A DNA stretch of 64,000 bases, taken from positions 1 to 64,000 of the forward strand of contig CAJUFJ010000002.1 in assembly GCA_910585815.1 (NCBI GenBank), in the 5' to 3' direction. The notes beneath the pieces were generated by a model, which saw only the letters and a program-made list of their open reading frames with translations, did not search any database and had not been told where the DNA came from. The position numbers were made by a program, and so were the translations under genes. Position 1 is the stretch's first letter. Every line of letters starts with the position of its first letter. Origin of the DNA: an uncultured Oscillospiraceae bacterium. GTDB taxonomy: Bacteria > Bacillota > Clostridia > Oscillospirales > Oscillospiraceae. Below are positions 33,771 to 43,860 of the stretch, in pieces.

Positions 33771-35027
33771 ATGACATTAGGCCAACGAATCGCCCAGAAG
33801 CGCAAGGAGCTGGGGCTGTCCCAGGAGGGGCTGGGAGAGCAGCTGGGGGTGTCCCGGCAGGCTATTTATAAGTGGGAGTCGGACGCCTCCCTGCCCGAAA
33901 TCGACAAGCTTATCACCCTGAGTAAAATTTTTTCTGTCTCCGTGGGCTGGCTGCTGGGGGTGGAGGAGGCCCCCTCCCCGGCGGAGCCCCCCTCCGGCGA
34001 GCTCACCGAGGCCCAGCTGCAAATGGTCCAGGAGATTGTGGACCGCTACCTGGCCGCCCAGCCCAAGCAGGCGCCTCCCAAACGGCGGAGACTGGTCCGG
34101 CTGTGCGGCGCAGCGGCGGTGCTGGCACTGGTCGCGGCCCTGTTCAATCTGTTTTCCAAGCTGGACCGGGTTACGCAGGATTACAACAATCTGCGCTACT
34201 CTGTGGACAACGTCAGCAGCAACGTGAACAGCCAAATCAACTCCATCACCTACCGGGTGGAGGACATCCTCAAGAGCCAGAACAGCCTGACCGCAGAATA
34301 TTCCACCGCGCTGGTCTCCACCGACCTGGGGGCCAACACGGCCACCTTTGATATCCGGGCGGTGCCCAAGACCTATGTTGATGGGATGACCGCCCTGTTT
34401 GTGGCCCGCAGCGAGGAGGAAACCGTGGAGCTGCCGGTGGAGCCGGGAGTGGACCACGCCTTTTCCGGGGAAATCACCTGTCCCCTCACCGACAACATCT
34501 CCCTGACGGTAGTCTTTGTCACCGGCGACAAGCGGGAGACCCAGTGGCTGGAGGACTACTACGACCTCTACACCTTAAGCTTCCCAGACCTGTCTCTGGA
34601 TGGCCGCCTCTGGTTCGACATGGTCCACAAGAAGGACAATCTGCTGCCTCCCTCAGAAATGCCGGGGGTGCAGATCGAGAATCACGATGATGAGGGCGGC
34701 CACCGGCCCTGGGGCTGGAGGCCGGAGCCGCCGGCCACCGTCCAAGTGGGCCTGTTCCAGGACCGGAAGCTGGTCATGTGGTATGAGGAACGGGAGGTGG
34801 AGATCAACATCAACGGCGTGCTCACCGCCGTGACCGCCTGGTTCCGCCCCCGGGAGGTGGAACTGGACCCCGACAGCATCTACAGCGAGGTGCTGCTGTA
34901 CACCGATGCGTATGGCCGCCAGCACCTCTGTGACATTGATCACATCGCCTACAGCGCAGGGGAACAGCGCTGGGATTCCCCCCGCAACTACGATTCCAGC
35001 TATGATTTGTCAGATTGGACGTTTTAA
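33771..35027 (+). CDS. XRE-family regulator with transmembrane segment and extracytoplasmic domain
   Basis: The 418-residue protein has an N-terminal Cro/C1 helix-turn-helix (RIAQKRKELGLSQEGLGEQL, SRQAIYKWESDASLPEIDKL) and a Pro-rich linker. One membrane helix (LCGAAAVLALVAALFNLFSK, about 114-133) leads to a large external region with no recognised domain. ATG 33771 follows AAAGGAGGG. Firmicutes use this layout for membrane-anchored regulators; the external part presumably senses something. It stands between the repair pair and nrdR as a single gene. Confidence 0.88.
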   Translation: MTLGQRIAQKRKELGLSQEGLGEQLGVSRQAIYKWESDASLPEIDKLITLSKIFSVSVGWLLGVEEAPSPAEPPSGELTEAQLQMVQEIVDRYLAAQPKQAPPKRRRLVRLCGAAAVLALVAALFNLFSKLDRVTQDYNNLRYSVDNVSSNVNSQINSITYRVEDILKSQNSLTAEYSTALVSTDLGANTATFDIRAVPKTYVDGMTALFVARSEEETVELPVEPGVDHAFSGEITCPLTDNISLTVVFVTGDKRETQWLEDYYDLYTLSFPDLSLDGRLWFDMVHKKDNLLPPSEMPGVQIENHDDEGGHRPWGWRPEPPATVQVGLFQDRKLVMWYEEREVEININGVLTAVTAWFRPREVELDPDSIYSEVLLYTDAYGRQHLCDIDHIAYSAGEQRWDSPRNYDSSYDLSDWTF

Positions 35028-35030
35028 CCC

Positions 35031-35059
35031 TTGCCTAACCAGCCATGTTGTGTTATAAT
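35031..35059 (+). promoter_or_regulatory. Promoter of nrdR
   Basis: TTGCCT (35031-35036), 17 bp and TATAAT (35054-35059), starting only three bases after the stop of the preceding gene. Confidence 0.65.
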
Positions 35060-35100
35060 CTGGAAGAAAAGCTCCCAAAACACAACAGGAGGTATGCGCC

Positions 35101-35556
35101 ATGAAATGTCCCTACTGCGGCTACCTGGAGAGCAAGGTTGTCGATTCCCGCCCCGCTGACGAGGGGGCCAGCATCCGCCGCCGGCGGGAGTGTCTGTCCT
35201 GCCACAAGCGGTTCACCACCTACGAGACCATGGAGAGCCTGCCCCTGATGGTCATTAAGAAGGACGGCAGCCGCCAGAGCTTCGACCGGGGCAAGGTGAT
35301 GGGCGGCCTGATCCGGGCCTGCGAGAAGCGCCCTGTCTCCTACCAGACCCTGGAGGGGCTGGTGGCGGAGATTGAGCTGTCCCTGCAAAACCAGATCGAC
35401 CGGGAGGTCAGCTCCTCCCAGATCGGCGAGCTGGTGCTGGAGCGGCTGAAGCAGCTGGACGAGGTGGCCTATGTCCGCTTCGCCTCCGTCTACCGGGAAT
35501 TTAAGGACGTCGATTCCTTTATGGCCGAGCTGAAGCAGCTGATGGAGAATAAATAA
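35101..35556 (+). CDS. nrdR: NrdR ribonucleotide reductase repressor
   Basis: The 151-residue protein has the zinc ribbon C3, C6, C31, C34 (MKCPYCGYLESKVVDSR, RRRRECLSCHKRFTTYE) and an ATP-cone domain (LPLMVIKKDGSRQSFDRGKV). It senses ATP/dATP and represses nrd genes. The length is standard. AGGAGG precedes ATG 35101. Confidence 0.97.
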   Translation: MKCPYCGYLESKVVDSRPADEGASIRRRRECLSCHKRFTTYETMESLPLMVIKKDGSRQSFDRGKVMGGLIRACEKRPVSYQTLEGLVAEIELSLQNQIDREVSSSQIGELVLERLKQLDEVAYVRFASVYREFKDVDSFMAELKQLMENK

Positions 35557-35614
35557 CCCAAAGCCCTTGTGCTCCCTCAGGGCAAAACCGGGGCAAAAAA
35601 TTTTAAAAAAACAG

Positions 35615-35643
35615 TTGCTTTTCCGTCGGAACTGTGTTATCAT
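35615..35643 (+). promoter_or_regulatory. Promoter of rpmE
   Basis: TTGCTT (35615-35620), 17 bp and TATCAT (35638-35643). Confidence 0.6.
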
Positions 35644-35695
35644 ACCAGTTGCGTTTACAAGAATATCCTCATAAGGAGAAAGAGGTGAAGATAAA

Positions 35696-35899
35696 ATGAA
35701 GGAAGGCCTCCACCCCAACTATCAACAGACCACCATCCGGTGCGCCTGCGGCAATGTGATTGAGACCGGCTCCACCAAGAAGGACATCCGCGTAGAAGTT
35801 TGCTCCAAGTGTCACCCCTTCTACACCGGCAAGCAGAAGATGGTGGACACCGGTGGCCGTGTCAGCCGCTTCAACAAGAAGTTCGGCCTTGACAAGTAA
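35696..35899 (+). CDS. rpmE: 50S ribosomal protein L31, zinc-binding form
   Basis: The 67-residue protein starts MKEGLHPNYQQTTIRCACGN and has C16, C18, C36 and C39, the four zinc ligands of the C-plus form of L31. HPFYTGKQKMVDTGGRVSRF completes the signature. AGGAG and GAGGTGA sites precede ATG 35696. It is a single-gene unit with its own promoter and terminator. Confidence 0.98.
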   Translation: MKEGLHPNYQQTTIRCACGNVIETGSTKKDIRVEVCSKCHPFYTGKQKMVDTGGRVSRFNKKFGLDK

Positions 35900-35911
35900 G
35901 TCCCTGTGTAC

Positions 35912-35945
35912 AAAAGCCGCACCGTGTATTCGGTGCGGCTTTTTG
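35912..35945 (+). terminator. Terminator of rpmE
   Basis: AAAAGCCGCACCG (35912-35924) pairs with CGGTGCGGCTTTT (35931-35943), followed by TTG. Confidence 0.92.
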
Positions 35946-35989
35946 CGCATATACTGTATATGAATTGTTAAATTAGGAGGAATCACGCC

Positions 35990-36490
35990 ATGCGCAAGAT
36001 CGACCCCAAAACCCTGGACAAAAACATCTTTTCCGCCATCGGAGACCAGTGGATGCTCATTACCGCCGGGACGGCGGACCGCTGCAACACCATGACCGCC
36101 TCTTGGGGCGGGCTGGGGGTGATCTGGAACGCCCCCTCAGCCACCTGCTACATCCGGCCCCAGCGGTACACCAAGGAATTTGTGGACCGGGAGGACTATT
36201 TTACCCTGTCCTTCTTCGGGGAGGAGCACCGGAAGGCCCTTCAACTGTGCGGCTCCAAAAGCGGCCGGGAGGTGGACAAGGTGAAGGAATGCGGCTTCAC
36301 CGTCCGGGCGGCGGAGTGCGGCGCACCCTGGTTTGAGGAGGCCGAGCTGGTGCTGGTGTGCCGCAAGCGGTTTGTCCAGCCCATGGACCCGGACAATATC
36401 CCCCAGGACGTCAAGGACCGGTTCTATCCGGAGAAAGACTACCACGTCATGTATATCGGGGAGATCGTGGAGGTTCTGGTGAAAGAGTGA
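35990..36490 (+). CDS. Flavin reductase-like FMN-binding protein
   Basis: The 166-residue protein has the split-barrel flavin reductase fold: ITAGTADRCNTMTASWGGLG near the N-terminus and YIRPQRYTKEFVDREDYFTL, typical of small clostridial flavin reductase-domain proteins. It probably binds FMN; the electron acceptor is unknown. GGAGGAA precedes ATG 35990. It is convergent with the radical SAM gene, with one base between stops. Confidence 0.9.
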   Translation: MRKIDPKTLDKNIFSAIGDQWMLITAGTADRCNTMTASWGGLGVIWNAPSATCYIRPQRYTKEFVDREDYFTLSFFGEEHRKALQLCGSKSGREVDKVKECGFTVRAAECGAPWFEEAELVLVCRKRFVQPMDPDNIPQDVKDRFYPEKDYHVMYIGEIVEVLVKE

Positions 36491-36491
36491 C

Positions 36492-37427
36492 CTACAGATG
36501 GGGCAGGGCGGTCCGGTAGGACCGGAGCCGGTCCTCGCTCTCCCGCCGGATGATCCGGTCCAGAGCGGACAGGAGGGCCTCCCGGTCCTCCGGCAGCCGC
36601 CCCTGGAACTGGTAGGCGTTGGAGGCCCCCAGGGCCGCGAAGGTGACGGGGATATCCAGATAGGAGACCAGGGCTTTCAGCTCCTGGAACTTCTCGATCT
36701 CCCCGGCCTCCGCCCAGTTTCCCCCCTGGATTTCCCGGTACAGCGCCGAATCGGGGTAGATGGTGAGCATGGAGGAGCCGATGAGCCGGGGGTGGAGCCG
36801 GTTGAACACCTCCGCGCTGGCTTTTGCGCTCCGCTCCCCCTGCCCCGCCCCGGCGATGCCGGTGAGGTAGAAAAAATTGTATCCGATGCCCGCCCGGTCC
36901 AGGCGCTGGCACTGGGCCAGGATGTCCTCCGGGGTGTAGCCCTTGTCCATGAAAGCCAGGGAAGGGCCGTCGCCGGTCTCCACCCCGACGGTAAGGCCGT
37001 CGTACCCGGCGGCCCGGAGCCGGTCCAGCTCCCCATCGGTTTTCAGGCTGATATCGGTGACCCGGGCGAAGCAGCCCACAGTCTGGATGGCCGGAAAATA
37101 CTGCTTGACCAGCCGGGCAATCTCCAGCAGCCGGTCCGCCTTTAACACAAAGGGGTTTGCCCCGGTGAGGAAAACCCGGCGGGGGCCCTCCCGGGCGGGC
37201 AGGCCCTGGAGGGCGGCGGTCAGCTTCCCAAACGGGGAGTGGAGAGCGGTCTGAGCCTCCAGCAGGTCGGCCTCGATGTCCTCCAGAGGGGACATGCGGA
37301 AGGGAAAGGGCAGGTCGTTGTACAGGGTGCAGAATTTACAGCGGTGGTGGGTGCAGCCCGCGGTGGCCTCGATGAGCAGGGAGGCGGCCTCGTAGGGCGG
37401 CCGCCAGATGGTGCCGGTAAAGTGCAT
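36492..37427 (-). CDS. Radical SAM protein with CX4CX2C cluster motif
   Basis: The 311-residue protein has C25, C30 and C33 (GCTHHRCKFCTLY), a CX4CX2C variant of the [4Fe-4S] motif seen in a particular family of Firmicutes radical SAM proteins. It then has a normal SAM-binding region (RRVFLTGANPFVLKADRLLE, GYDGLTVGVETGDGPSLAFM). No auxiliary-cluster domain is obvious. The reaction is unknown. AAAAGGAG precedes ATG 37427. It is divergent from the HxlR regulator. Confidence 0.88.
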   Translation of the reverse strand: MHFTGTIWRPPYEAASLLIEATAGCTHHRCKFCTLYNDLPFPFRMSPLEDIEADLLEAQTALHSPFGKLTAALQGLPAREGPRRVFLTGANPFVLKADRLLEIARLVKQYFPAIQTVGCFARVTDISLKTDGELDRLRAAGYDGLTVGVETGDGPSLAFMDKGYTPEDILAQCQRLDRAGIGYNFFYLTGIAGAGQGERSAKASAEVFNRLHPRLIGSSMLTIYPDSALYREIQGGNWAEAGEIEKFQELKALVSYLDIPVTFAALGASNAYQFQGRLPEDREALLSALDRIIRRESEDRLRSYRTALPHL

Positions 37428-37563
37428 AGTAAACGCTCCTTTTCTGGATTGACCGGCGGGGGCCCGCCGCCGGCTGATGCCACCTTATCACAGGAGGAAA
37501 GGGAGCGCAAGTACGGTCTTTTTTGAGAAATAGTACACTTTTTGATACCGTGAGGGGACAAGC

Positions 37564-37912
37564 ATGGCGGACAACAAATTTACCGCCCCCGAGGTCCTGG
37601 CCCGGTGTGAGGCCATGGGCCGGCTCCAGTCGGTGCTGGGGGGCAAGTGGAAAATTTTAATTTTGTGGTATGTGGCCTTCTACAGGGTCCAGCGGTTTGG
37701 CGAGCTGCGCCGGCGGCTGGAGGGCATCACCCAGTCCACCCTGACCAAGCAGCTCCGGGAGCTGGAGGAGGACGGCTTCCTCCACCGGGAGGTCTTTGGC
37801 GAGGTGCCGCCCCGGGTGGAGTACACCCTCACCCCCCTGGGGGAGAGCTTCGCCCCGCTCCTCCACACCATGCTGGAGTGGAGCCGGGAAAATTTGACCC
37901 AGGAGGACGGAC

Positions 37913-37926
<14 letters not shown>
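37564..37926 (+). CDS. HxlR-family transcriptional regulator
   Basis: The 120-residue protein has the HxlR winged helix: MGRLQSVLGGKWKILILWY, RFGELRRRLEGITQSTLTKQ, and VPPRVEYTLTPLGESFAPLL. Unlike many family members it has no conserved N-terminal redox cysteine next to the helix; the only Cys is C14. It overlaps the next gene by 14 bases, so it is coupled to the GNAT-HflX frame, and it is divergent from the radical SAM gene, which it may control. Confidence 0.92.
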
Positions 37927-39781
<1,855 letters not shown>

Positions 39782-39785
39782 GGCC

Positions 39786-39857
39786 TGTAGGGGCGGCCTG
39801 TGGCCGCCCGCAGGAAAGCGGTACGATATCGACGGGCGGCCACAGGCCGCCCCTACA
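39786..39857. repeat. TGTAGGG-family palindromic repeat
   Basis: TGTAGGGGCGGCCTGTGGCC ... GGCGGCCACAGGCCGCCCCTACA-type ends, two GGCC hairpins, between hflX and the next GNAT gene. Nearly the same as the copy at 24260. Confidence 0.92.
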
Positions 39858-39876
39858 TAGAAAGAAGGAAACCTCT

Positions 39877-40428
39877 ATGGACTTCATTTTGCGCCCCTGG
39901 CGGCGGGAGGATGCCACCGACGTGGCCAAATACGCCAACAACGAGAAGATAGCCCGCAACCTGCGGGACGTGTTCCCCCACCCCTACCCCCCGGCTGATG
40001 CTGAGAATTTTATAAACAGCTGTCTGGAGGCGGACGAGTCCCTCCAGATGTTCCGGGCCATCGAGGCGGAGGGCCGCGCGGTGGGCAGCATCGCCCTGTG
40101 CCGGAGCAGCGACGTATACGTCAGAACCGCCGAGCTGGGCTACTGGCTGGCGGAGGACTACTGGGGCCGTGGAATCATGACCCGGGCCGTCCAGCAGATT
40201 TGCGAGGAGGGATTCACCCAGTGGAACGACCTGGTCCGCATCTATGCCGAGCCCTTCGCCCACAACGCCGGCTCCTGCCGAGTGCTGGAAAAGGCCGGGT
40301 TTATTTTGGAGGGCGTCCTGCGCCAGAGTGTGTTCAAACGGAATGAGGTCTGCGACTCCTGCATGTATGCCCTGCTGCGGGAGGAGTGGCAACATACCGG
40401 TTCCGCCTCTCAGACCGATTTAAAATAG
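39877..40428 (+). CDS. GNAT-family N-acetyltransferase (RimJ/RimL-like)
   Basis: The 183-residue protein starts MDFILRPWRREDATDVAKYA and has the acetyl-CoA loop region AEDYWGRGIMTRAVQQICEE and a C-terminal AHNAGSCRVLEKAGFILEGV, typical of the RimJ/RimL group acetylating protein N-termini or small molecules. AAGAAGGAAAC precedes ATG 39877, just outside the repeat. The substrate is unknown. It ends at its own terminator. Confidence 0.92.
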   Translation: MDFILRPWRREDATDVAKYANNEKIARNLRDVFPHPYPPADAENFINSCLEADESLQMFRAIEAEGRAVGSIALCRSSDVYVRTAELGYWLAEDYWGRGIMTRAVQQICEEGFTQWNDLVRIYAEPFAHNAGSCRVLEKAGFILEGVLRQSVFKRNEVCDSCMYALLREEWQHTGSASQTDLK

Positions 40429-40442
40429 CAATACATTTCTCA

Positions 40443-40479
40443 TTGGAACAAGCAGCACACCGCTTGTTCCAACTTTTTT
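40443..40479 (+). terminator. Terminator after GNAT gene
   Basis: TTGGAACAAGC (40443-40453) pairs with GCTTGTTCCAA (40462-40472), followed by CTTTTTT. Confidence 0.92.
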
Positions 40480-40493
40480 ACATCGGGGCGGCC

Positions 40494-40522
40494 TTGTGGC
40501 TCTGCCCAAAAGATGGTATGAT
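40494..40522 (+). promoter_or_regulatory. Promoter of the hsd locus
   Basis: TTGTGG (40494-40499), 17 bp and TATGAT (40517-40522), about 65 bases before hsdM. Confidence 0.6.
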
Positions 40523-40586
40523 AGACAGCAAGGACGACCGGGCAGCAGGTCCGGCCTCACAATTGATACAGAGAGAGGGACACATT

Positions 40587-42083
40587 ATGATTACCGGCGA
40601 ACTGAAAAACAAAATCAACACCCTTTGGGAGATTTTCTGGACCGGCGGCATTACCAACCCCCTGGACGTGGTGGAGCAGATGACCTACCTCATGTTCATC
40701 CGGGACCTGGACGACACAGACAGCCTGAAAGCCAGGGAGTGCGCCATGCTGGGCCTGCCCCACACGAGTATTTTCGGAGGGGAGGTGTCGGTCGGAGCAC
40801 AGACGGTTCCGGGCAGCCAGCTCAAGTGGTCGGTGTTCCGGGACTTCCCCGCTGAACGGATGTATTCTGTCATGCAGGAGCAGGTATTCCCCTTCATCAA
40901 AAACCTTCACGGGGATAGGGAGAGCGCCTACGCCCGGTATATGGACGACGCCATTTTCAAGATACCCACCCCCCTGATGCTGGACAAGGTGGTCACCGCT
41001 CTGGACGAAATTTACGACCAGATGGCCCAGCTCCGGGACGGCGACGTGCGGGGGGACGTGTATGAGTTCCTCCTGTCCAAAATCGCCACCGCCGGGGTAA
41101 ACGGCCAGTTCCGCACCCCCCGGCACATCATCAAAATGATGGTAGAGCTGATGGCCCCCGGCCCCGACGAGGTCATCTGCGACCCGGCCTGCGGCACCTC
41201 CGGCTTTCTGGTGGCGGCAGGGGAATACCTCAAGGAGCACCACAAGGAGGAAATTTTCTTTCACAGCCAGAAAAAGGACCACTACATGAGCGGCATGTTC
41301 CACGGCTACGACATGGACCGCACCATGCTGCGCATCGGGGCCATGAACATGATGACCCACGGGGTGGACAATCCCACCATCCAGTACCGGGACAGCCTGT
41401 CCGACCAGAACCCGGACCGGGAAAAGTACTCCCTAATCCTGGCCAATCCCCCCTTCAAGGGCAGCCTGGACGCGGATATCGTGTCCGCCGACCTGCTGAA
41501 GCTGTGCAAGACCAAGAAGACCGAGCTGCTGTTTCTGGCCCTGTTCCTGAAGATGCTCCGGGTGGGCGGCCGGTGCGCCTGTATCGTCCCGGACGGTGTC
41601 CTGTTCGGGTCCTCCAAGGCCCATAAGGATATCCGCCGGGAGTTGGTGGAAAACCACCGCCTGGAGGCGGTCATCTCCATGCCCTCCGGGGTGTTCAAGC
41701 CCTACGCCGGGGTGTCTACCGGCGTGCTCATCTTCACCAAAACCGGCCACGGCGGGACGGATCAGGTGTGGTTCTACGATATGCACTCCGACGGCCTCTC
41801 CCTGGACGACAAGCGCGCCCCCGTGGCGGAGAACGACATCCCCGATATCGTCGCCCGGTTCCATAACCTGGCCGGGGAGACGGACCGAGCCCGGACGGAA
41901 CAGTCCTTCCTGGTGCCCAAGGGGGAGATCGTAAAAAATGGGTACGACCTGTCCATCAACAAGTACAAAAAAACCGAGTACGTGCCCGTGGAGTACCCGC
42001 CCACCAGCGAGATTTTCGCCCAACTGCGCCAGCTGGAGACGGAAATTCAGAAGGGGCTGGAGGAATTGGAGGGGATGGTGTGA
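40587..42083 (+). CDS. hsdM: Type I restriction-modification system, DNA methyltransferase subunit
   Basis: The 498-residue protein has the HsdM N-terminal helical domain (MITGELKNKINTLWEIFWTG), SAM motif I VICDPACGTSGFLVAAGEYL and the adenine-methyltransferase motif IV NPPF (LANPPFKGSLDADIV). It methylates adenine at the host target sites with HsdS. ATG 40587 follows GAGAGGGA; longer upstream frames cross the terminator and promoter. GC content is high, like the genome. Its stop overlaps the hsdS start. Confidence 0.96.
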   Translation: MITGELKNKINTLWEIFWTGGITNPLDVVEQMTYLMFIRDLDDTDSLKARECAMLGLPHTSIFGGEVSVGAQTVPGSQLKWSVFRDFPAERMYSVMQEQVFPFIKNLHGDRESAYARYMDDAIFKIPTPLMLDKVVTALDEIYDQMAQLRDGDVRGDVYEFLLSKIATAGVNGQFRTPRHIIKMMVELMAPGPDEVICDPACGTSGFLVAAGEYLKEHHKEEIFFHSQKKDHYMSGMFHGYDMDRTMLRIGAMNMMTHGVDNPTIQYRDSLSDQNPDREKYSLILANPPFKGSLDADIVSADLLKLCKTKKTELLFLALFLKMLRVGGRCACIVPDGVLFGSSKAHKDIRRELVENHRLEAVISMPSGVFKPYAGVSTGVLIFTKTGHGGTDQVWFYDMHSDGLSLDDKRAPVAENDIPDIVARFHNLAGETDRARTEQSFLVPKGEIVKNGYDLSINKYKKTEYVPVEYPPTSEIFAQLRQLETEIQKGLEELEGMV

Positions 42084-43258
42084 TGGCTAGGTTAAAAGAT
42101 ATATGCACAATCAATCCTAAATCCCCAGGTTTTCAAGATGAGCTTACAGTATCATTTGTTCCAATGCCGAAGGTAGGAGAAAATGGTGAGTTTGACCCTT
42201 CTGAGATAAAAACATATCAGGAAGTAAAAAAAGGATTTACATATTTTCAGAATGGAGATGTGCTGTTTGCAAAAATTACCCCCTGCATGGAAAATGGCAA
42301 GGGTGCAATTGCTCAATCACTGGAAAATGGCGTTGGGTTTGGGAGTACAGAATTTCATGTGCTTCGACCATTTCCTAAATATGTGACCAGTAAGTGGTTA
42401 TTCTATTTGTTGAGTTGGGAGACCTTCAGAAATGAAGCTGAAAAGAGCATGACAGGAAGTGCTGGTCAAAAACGTGTTCCTAAAAGTTTTTTAGACGAAT
42501 ATGACGTTGATCTTCCTGATATAAGTACACAAGAGAAAATGACGGATGCTCTTGATAAGACTTGCTATCTGATTTCCCTCCGCAAACAGCAGATTGCTAA
42601 ACTGGATGAACTGGTTAAGGCAAGGTTTGTGGAGATGTTTGGGGATTTAGCAGACCCTTGTTGCAAATTCAAAAAGTGTACGTTGGCAGAGACCTGTTTA
42701 GATGCGGATGATATTAAATGTGGTCCATTTGGAACACAACTCAGCAAAGATGAATATCAGAATGAAGGTATCGCAGTATGGGAAATACCGCAAATCAATA
42801 ACGGCTTTACTTCAAAACCAACTCATTTTTTAACGATAGAAAAAGCAGAACAGTTAAAGGCGTATTCTATTGAACCTGGAGATATTGCTATGTCCAGAAA
42901 AGGAAATGTGGGCAAATGTGGAGTGTTCCCAGACTATTATGAACCTGGGATTATACATTCCGATGTGCTTCGTATACGTGTTGATTCAAAACGAGTGATT
43001 CCATGTTTTATGATGTATCAGTTGCATTTCAGTCGAGCTGTTCAATATCAAATTGAAACGGTTAGCTCAGGTGCAATTATGGCTGGAATTAATGTAACCA
43101 AGTTAAAGCAGATTGAAGTATATGTTCCTGAGTACGAACTTCAACAAAGGTTTTCTGGTTTTGTCGGCAAAGTTGACCGACAAAAGTTGACAATTCAGCA
43201 GAGCCTTGATAAACTGGAAGTGTTGAGGAAATCACTGATGCAGGAGTATTTTGGGTGA
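42083..43258 (+). CDS. hsdS: Type I restriction-modification specificity subunit
   Basis: The 391-residue protein has two target-recognition domains, each ending in a conserved helix (LISLRKQQIAKLDELVKARF near 180 and LTIQQSLDKLEVLRKSLMQE at the end). It sets the DNA site for both methylation and cleavage. ATG 42083 overlaps the hsdM stop (TGATG), with GGAGGGG upstream. Composition drops abruptly to AT-rich at its start, in contrast with hsdM and hsdR, consistent with replacement by horizontal exchange. Confidence 0.95.
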   Translation: MARLKDICTINPKSPGFQDELTVSFVPMPKVGENGEFDPSEIKTYQEVKKGFTYFQNGDVLFAKITPCMENGKGAIAQSLENGVGFGSTEFHVLRPFPKYVTSKWLFYLLSWETFRNEAEKSMTGSAGQKRVPKSFLDEYDVDLPDISTQEKMTDALDKTCYLISLRKQQIAKLDELVKARFVEMFGDLADPCCKFKKCTLAETCLDADDIKCGPFGTQLSKDEYQNEGIAVWEIPQINNGFTSKPTHFLTIEKAEQLKAYSIEPGDIAMSRKGNVGKCGVFPDYYEPGIIHSDVLRIRVDSKRVIPCFMMYQLHFSRAVQYQIETVSSGAIMAGINVTKLKQIEVYVPEYELQQRFSGFVGKVDRQKLTIQQSLDKLEVLRKSLMQEYFG

Positions 43259-43268
43259 GGTGAGGCAA

Positions 43269-43850
43269 ATGTCAGACCCGGTTACTGCTGCCCTTGAGGC
43301 ATTTACTAAGGGTGCAATACAAAAAATGGAAGAAAGTGAGGCTAGGCGGGATAGGGACTTCTCATATAAGCTCAAAGAACTGGAGTTTTATAAAAGTAAC
43401 TATGACAAGGAGATTAAAAGCCTGTTTGATGATTGGTTTAACTTTTTACAAAATGCCTTGCTTTCTACAAATAAATATTTATCTTTAGAAGAACAGAAAA
43501 AATACAAAAAAGCAGTAGCTGAAGCGTCAAAGCCAGAGACCGTAGTTAAACGCACAATAAAAACTATGAAATATGGTGGTACTGAAACAGGAAAAACGCT
43601 AGCACTTGTTAATCAAATAACTATTATATCAGAAGCTGATGATGAATGTCCTTTTTTTGCCAAGCAATATGCAGTTTGTATGCTATTATCAACTTTAAAG
43701 AAAGAGATTTTGGGACAAGAAATAACACCTATTACTATGATGCAGATTCTTACAAATGATTACATTAAGTGTGCTGAGTTAATTAATGAAGGTCGTTGCT
43801 ATGTTGAAGAAAAAAGAGCGGAATTATTTCCAGATGAACAAATGATTTGA
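43269..43850 (+). CDS. Uncharacterised protein between hsdS and hsdR
   Basis: I do not recognise this 193-residue protein. It is soluble, highly charged and helical: an N-terminal coiled-coil-like part (KMEESEARRDRDFSYKLKEL, FYKSNYDKEIKSLFDDWF), a basic middle with KPETVVKRTIKTMKYGG, and an acidic-to-neutral C-terminal half. ATG 43269 has GAGG eight bases upstream; TTG 43251 is an alternative. It is as AT-rich as hsdS and starts ten bases after it, so the two look like one acquired cassette. It is unlikely to be a fragment of a restriction subunit, since hsdR follows complete. Confidence 0.8.
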   Translation: MSDPVTAALEAFTKGAIQKMEESEARRDRDFSYKLKELEFYKSNYDKEIKSLFDDWFNFLQNALLSTNKYLSLEEQKKYKKAVAEASKPETVVKRTIKTMKYGGTETGKTLALVNQITIISEADDECPFFAKQYAVCMLLSTLKKEILGQEITPITMMQILTNDYIKCAELINEGRCYVEEKRAELFPDEQMI

Positions 43851-43860
43851 GGTAATTCAA

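Noticed and set aside
40386..40586. Upstream extension of hsdM
   Set aside because: It runs through the GNAT gene end, a strong terminator and the hsd promoter.
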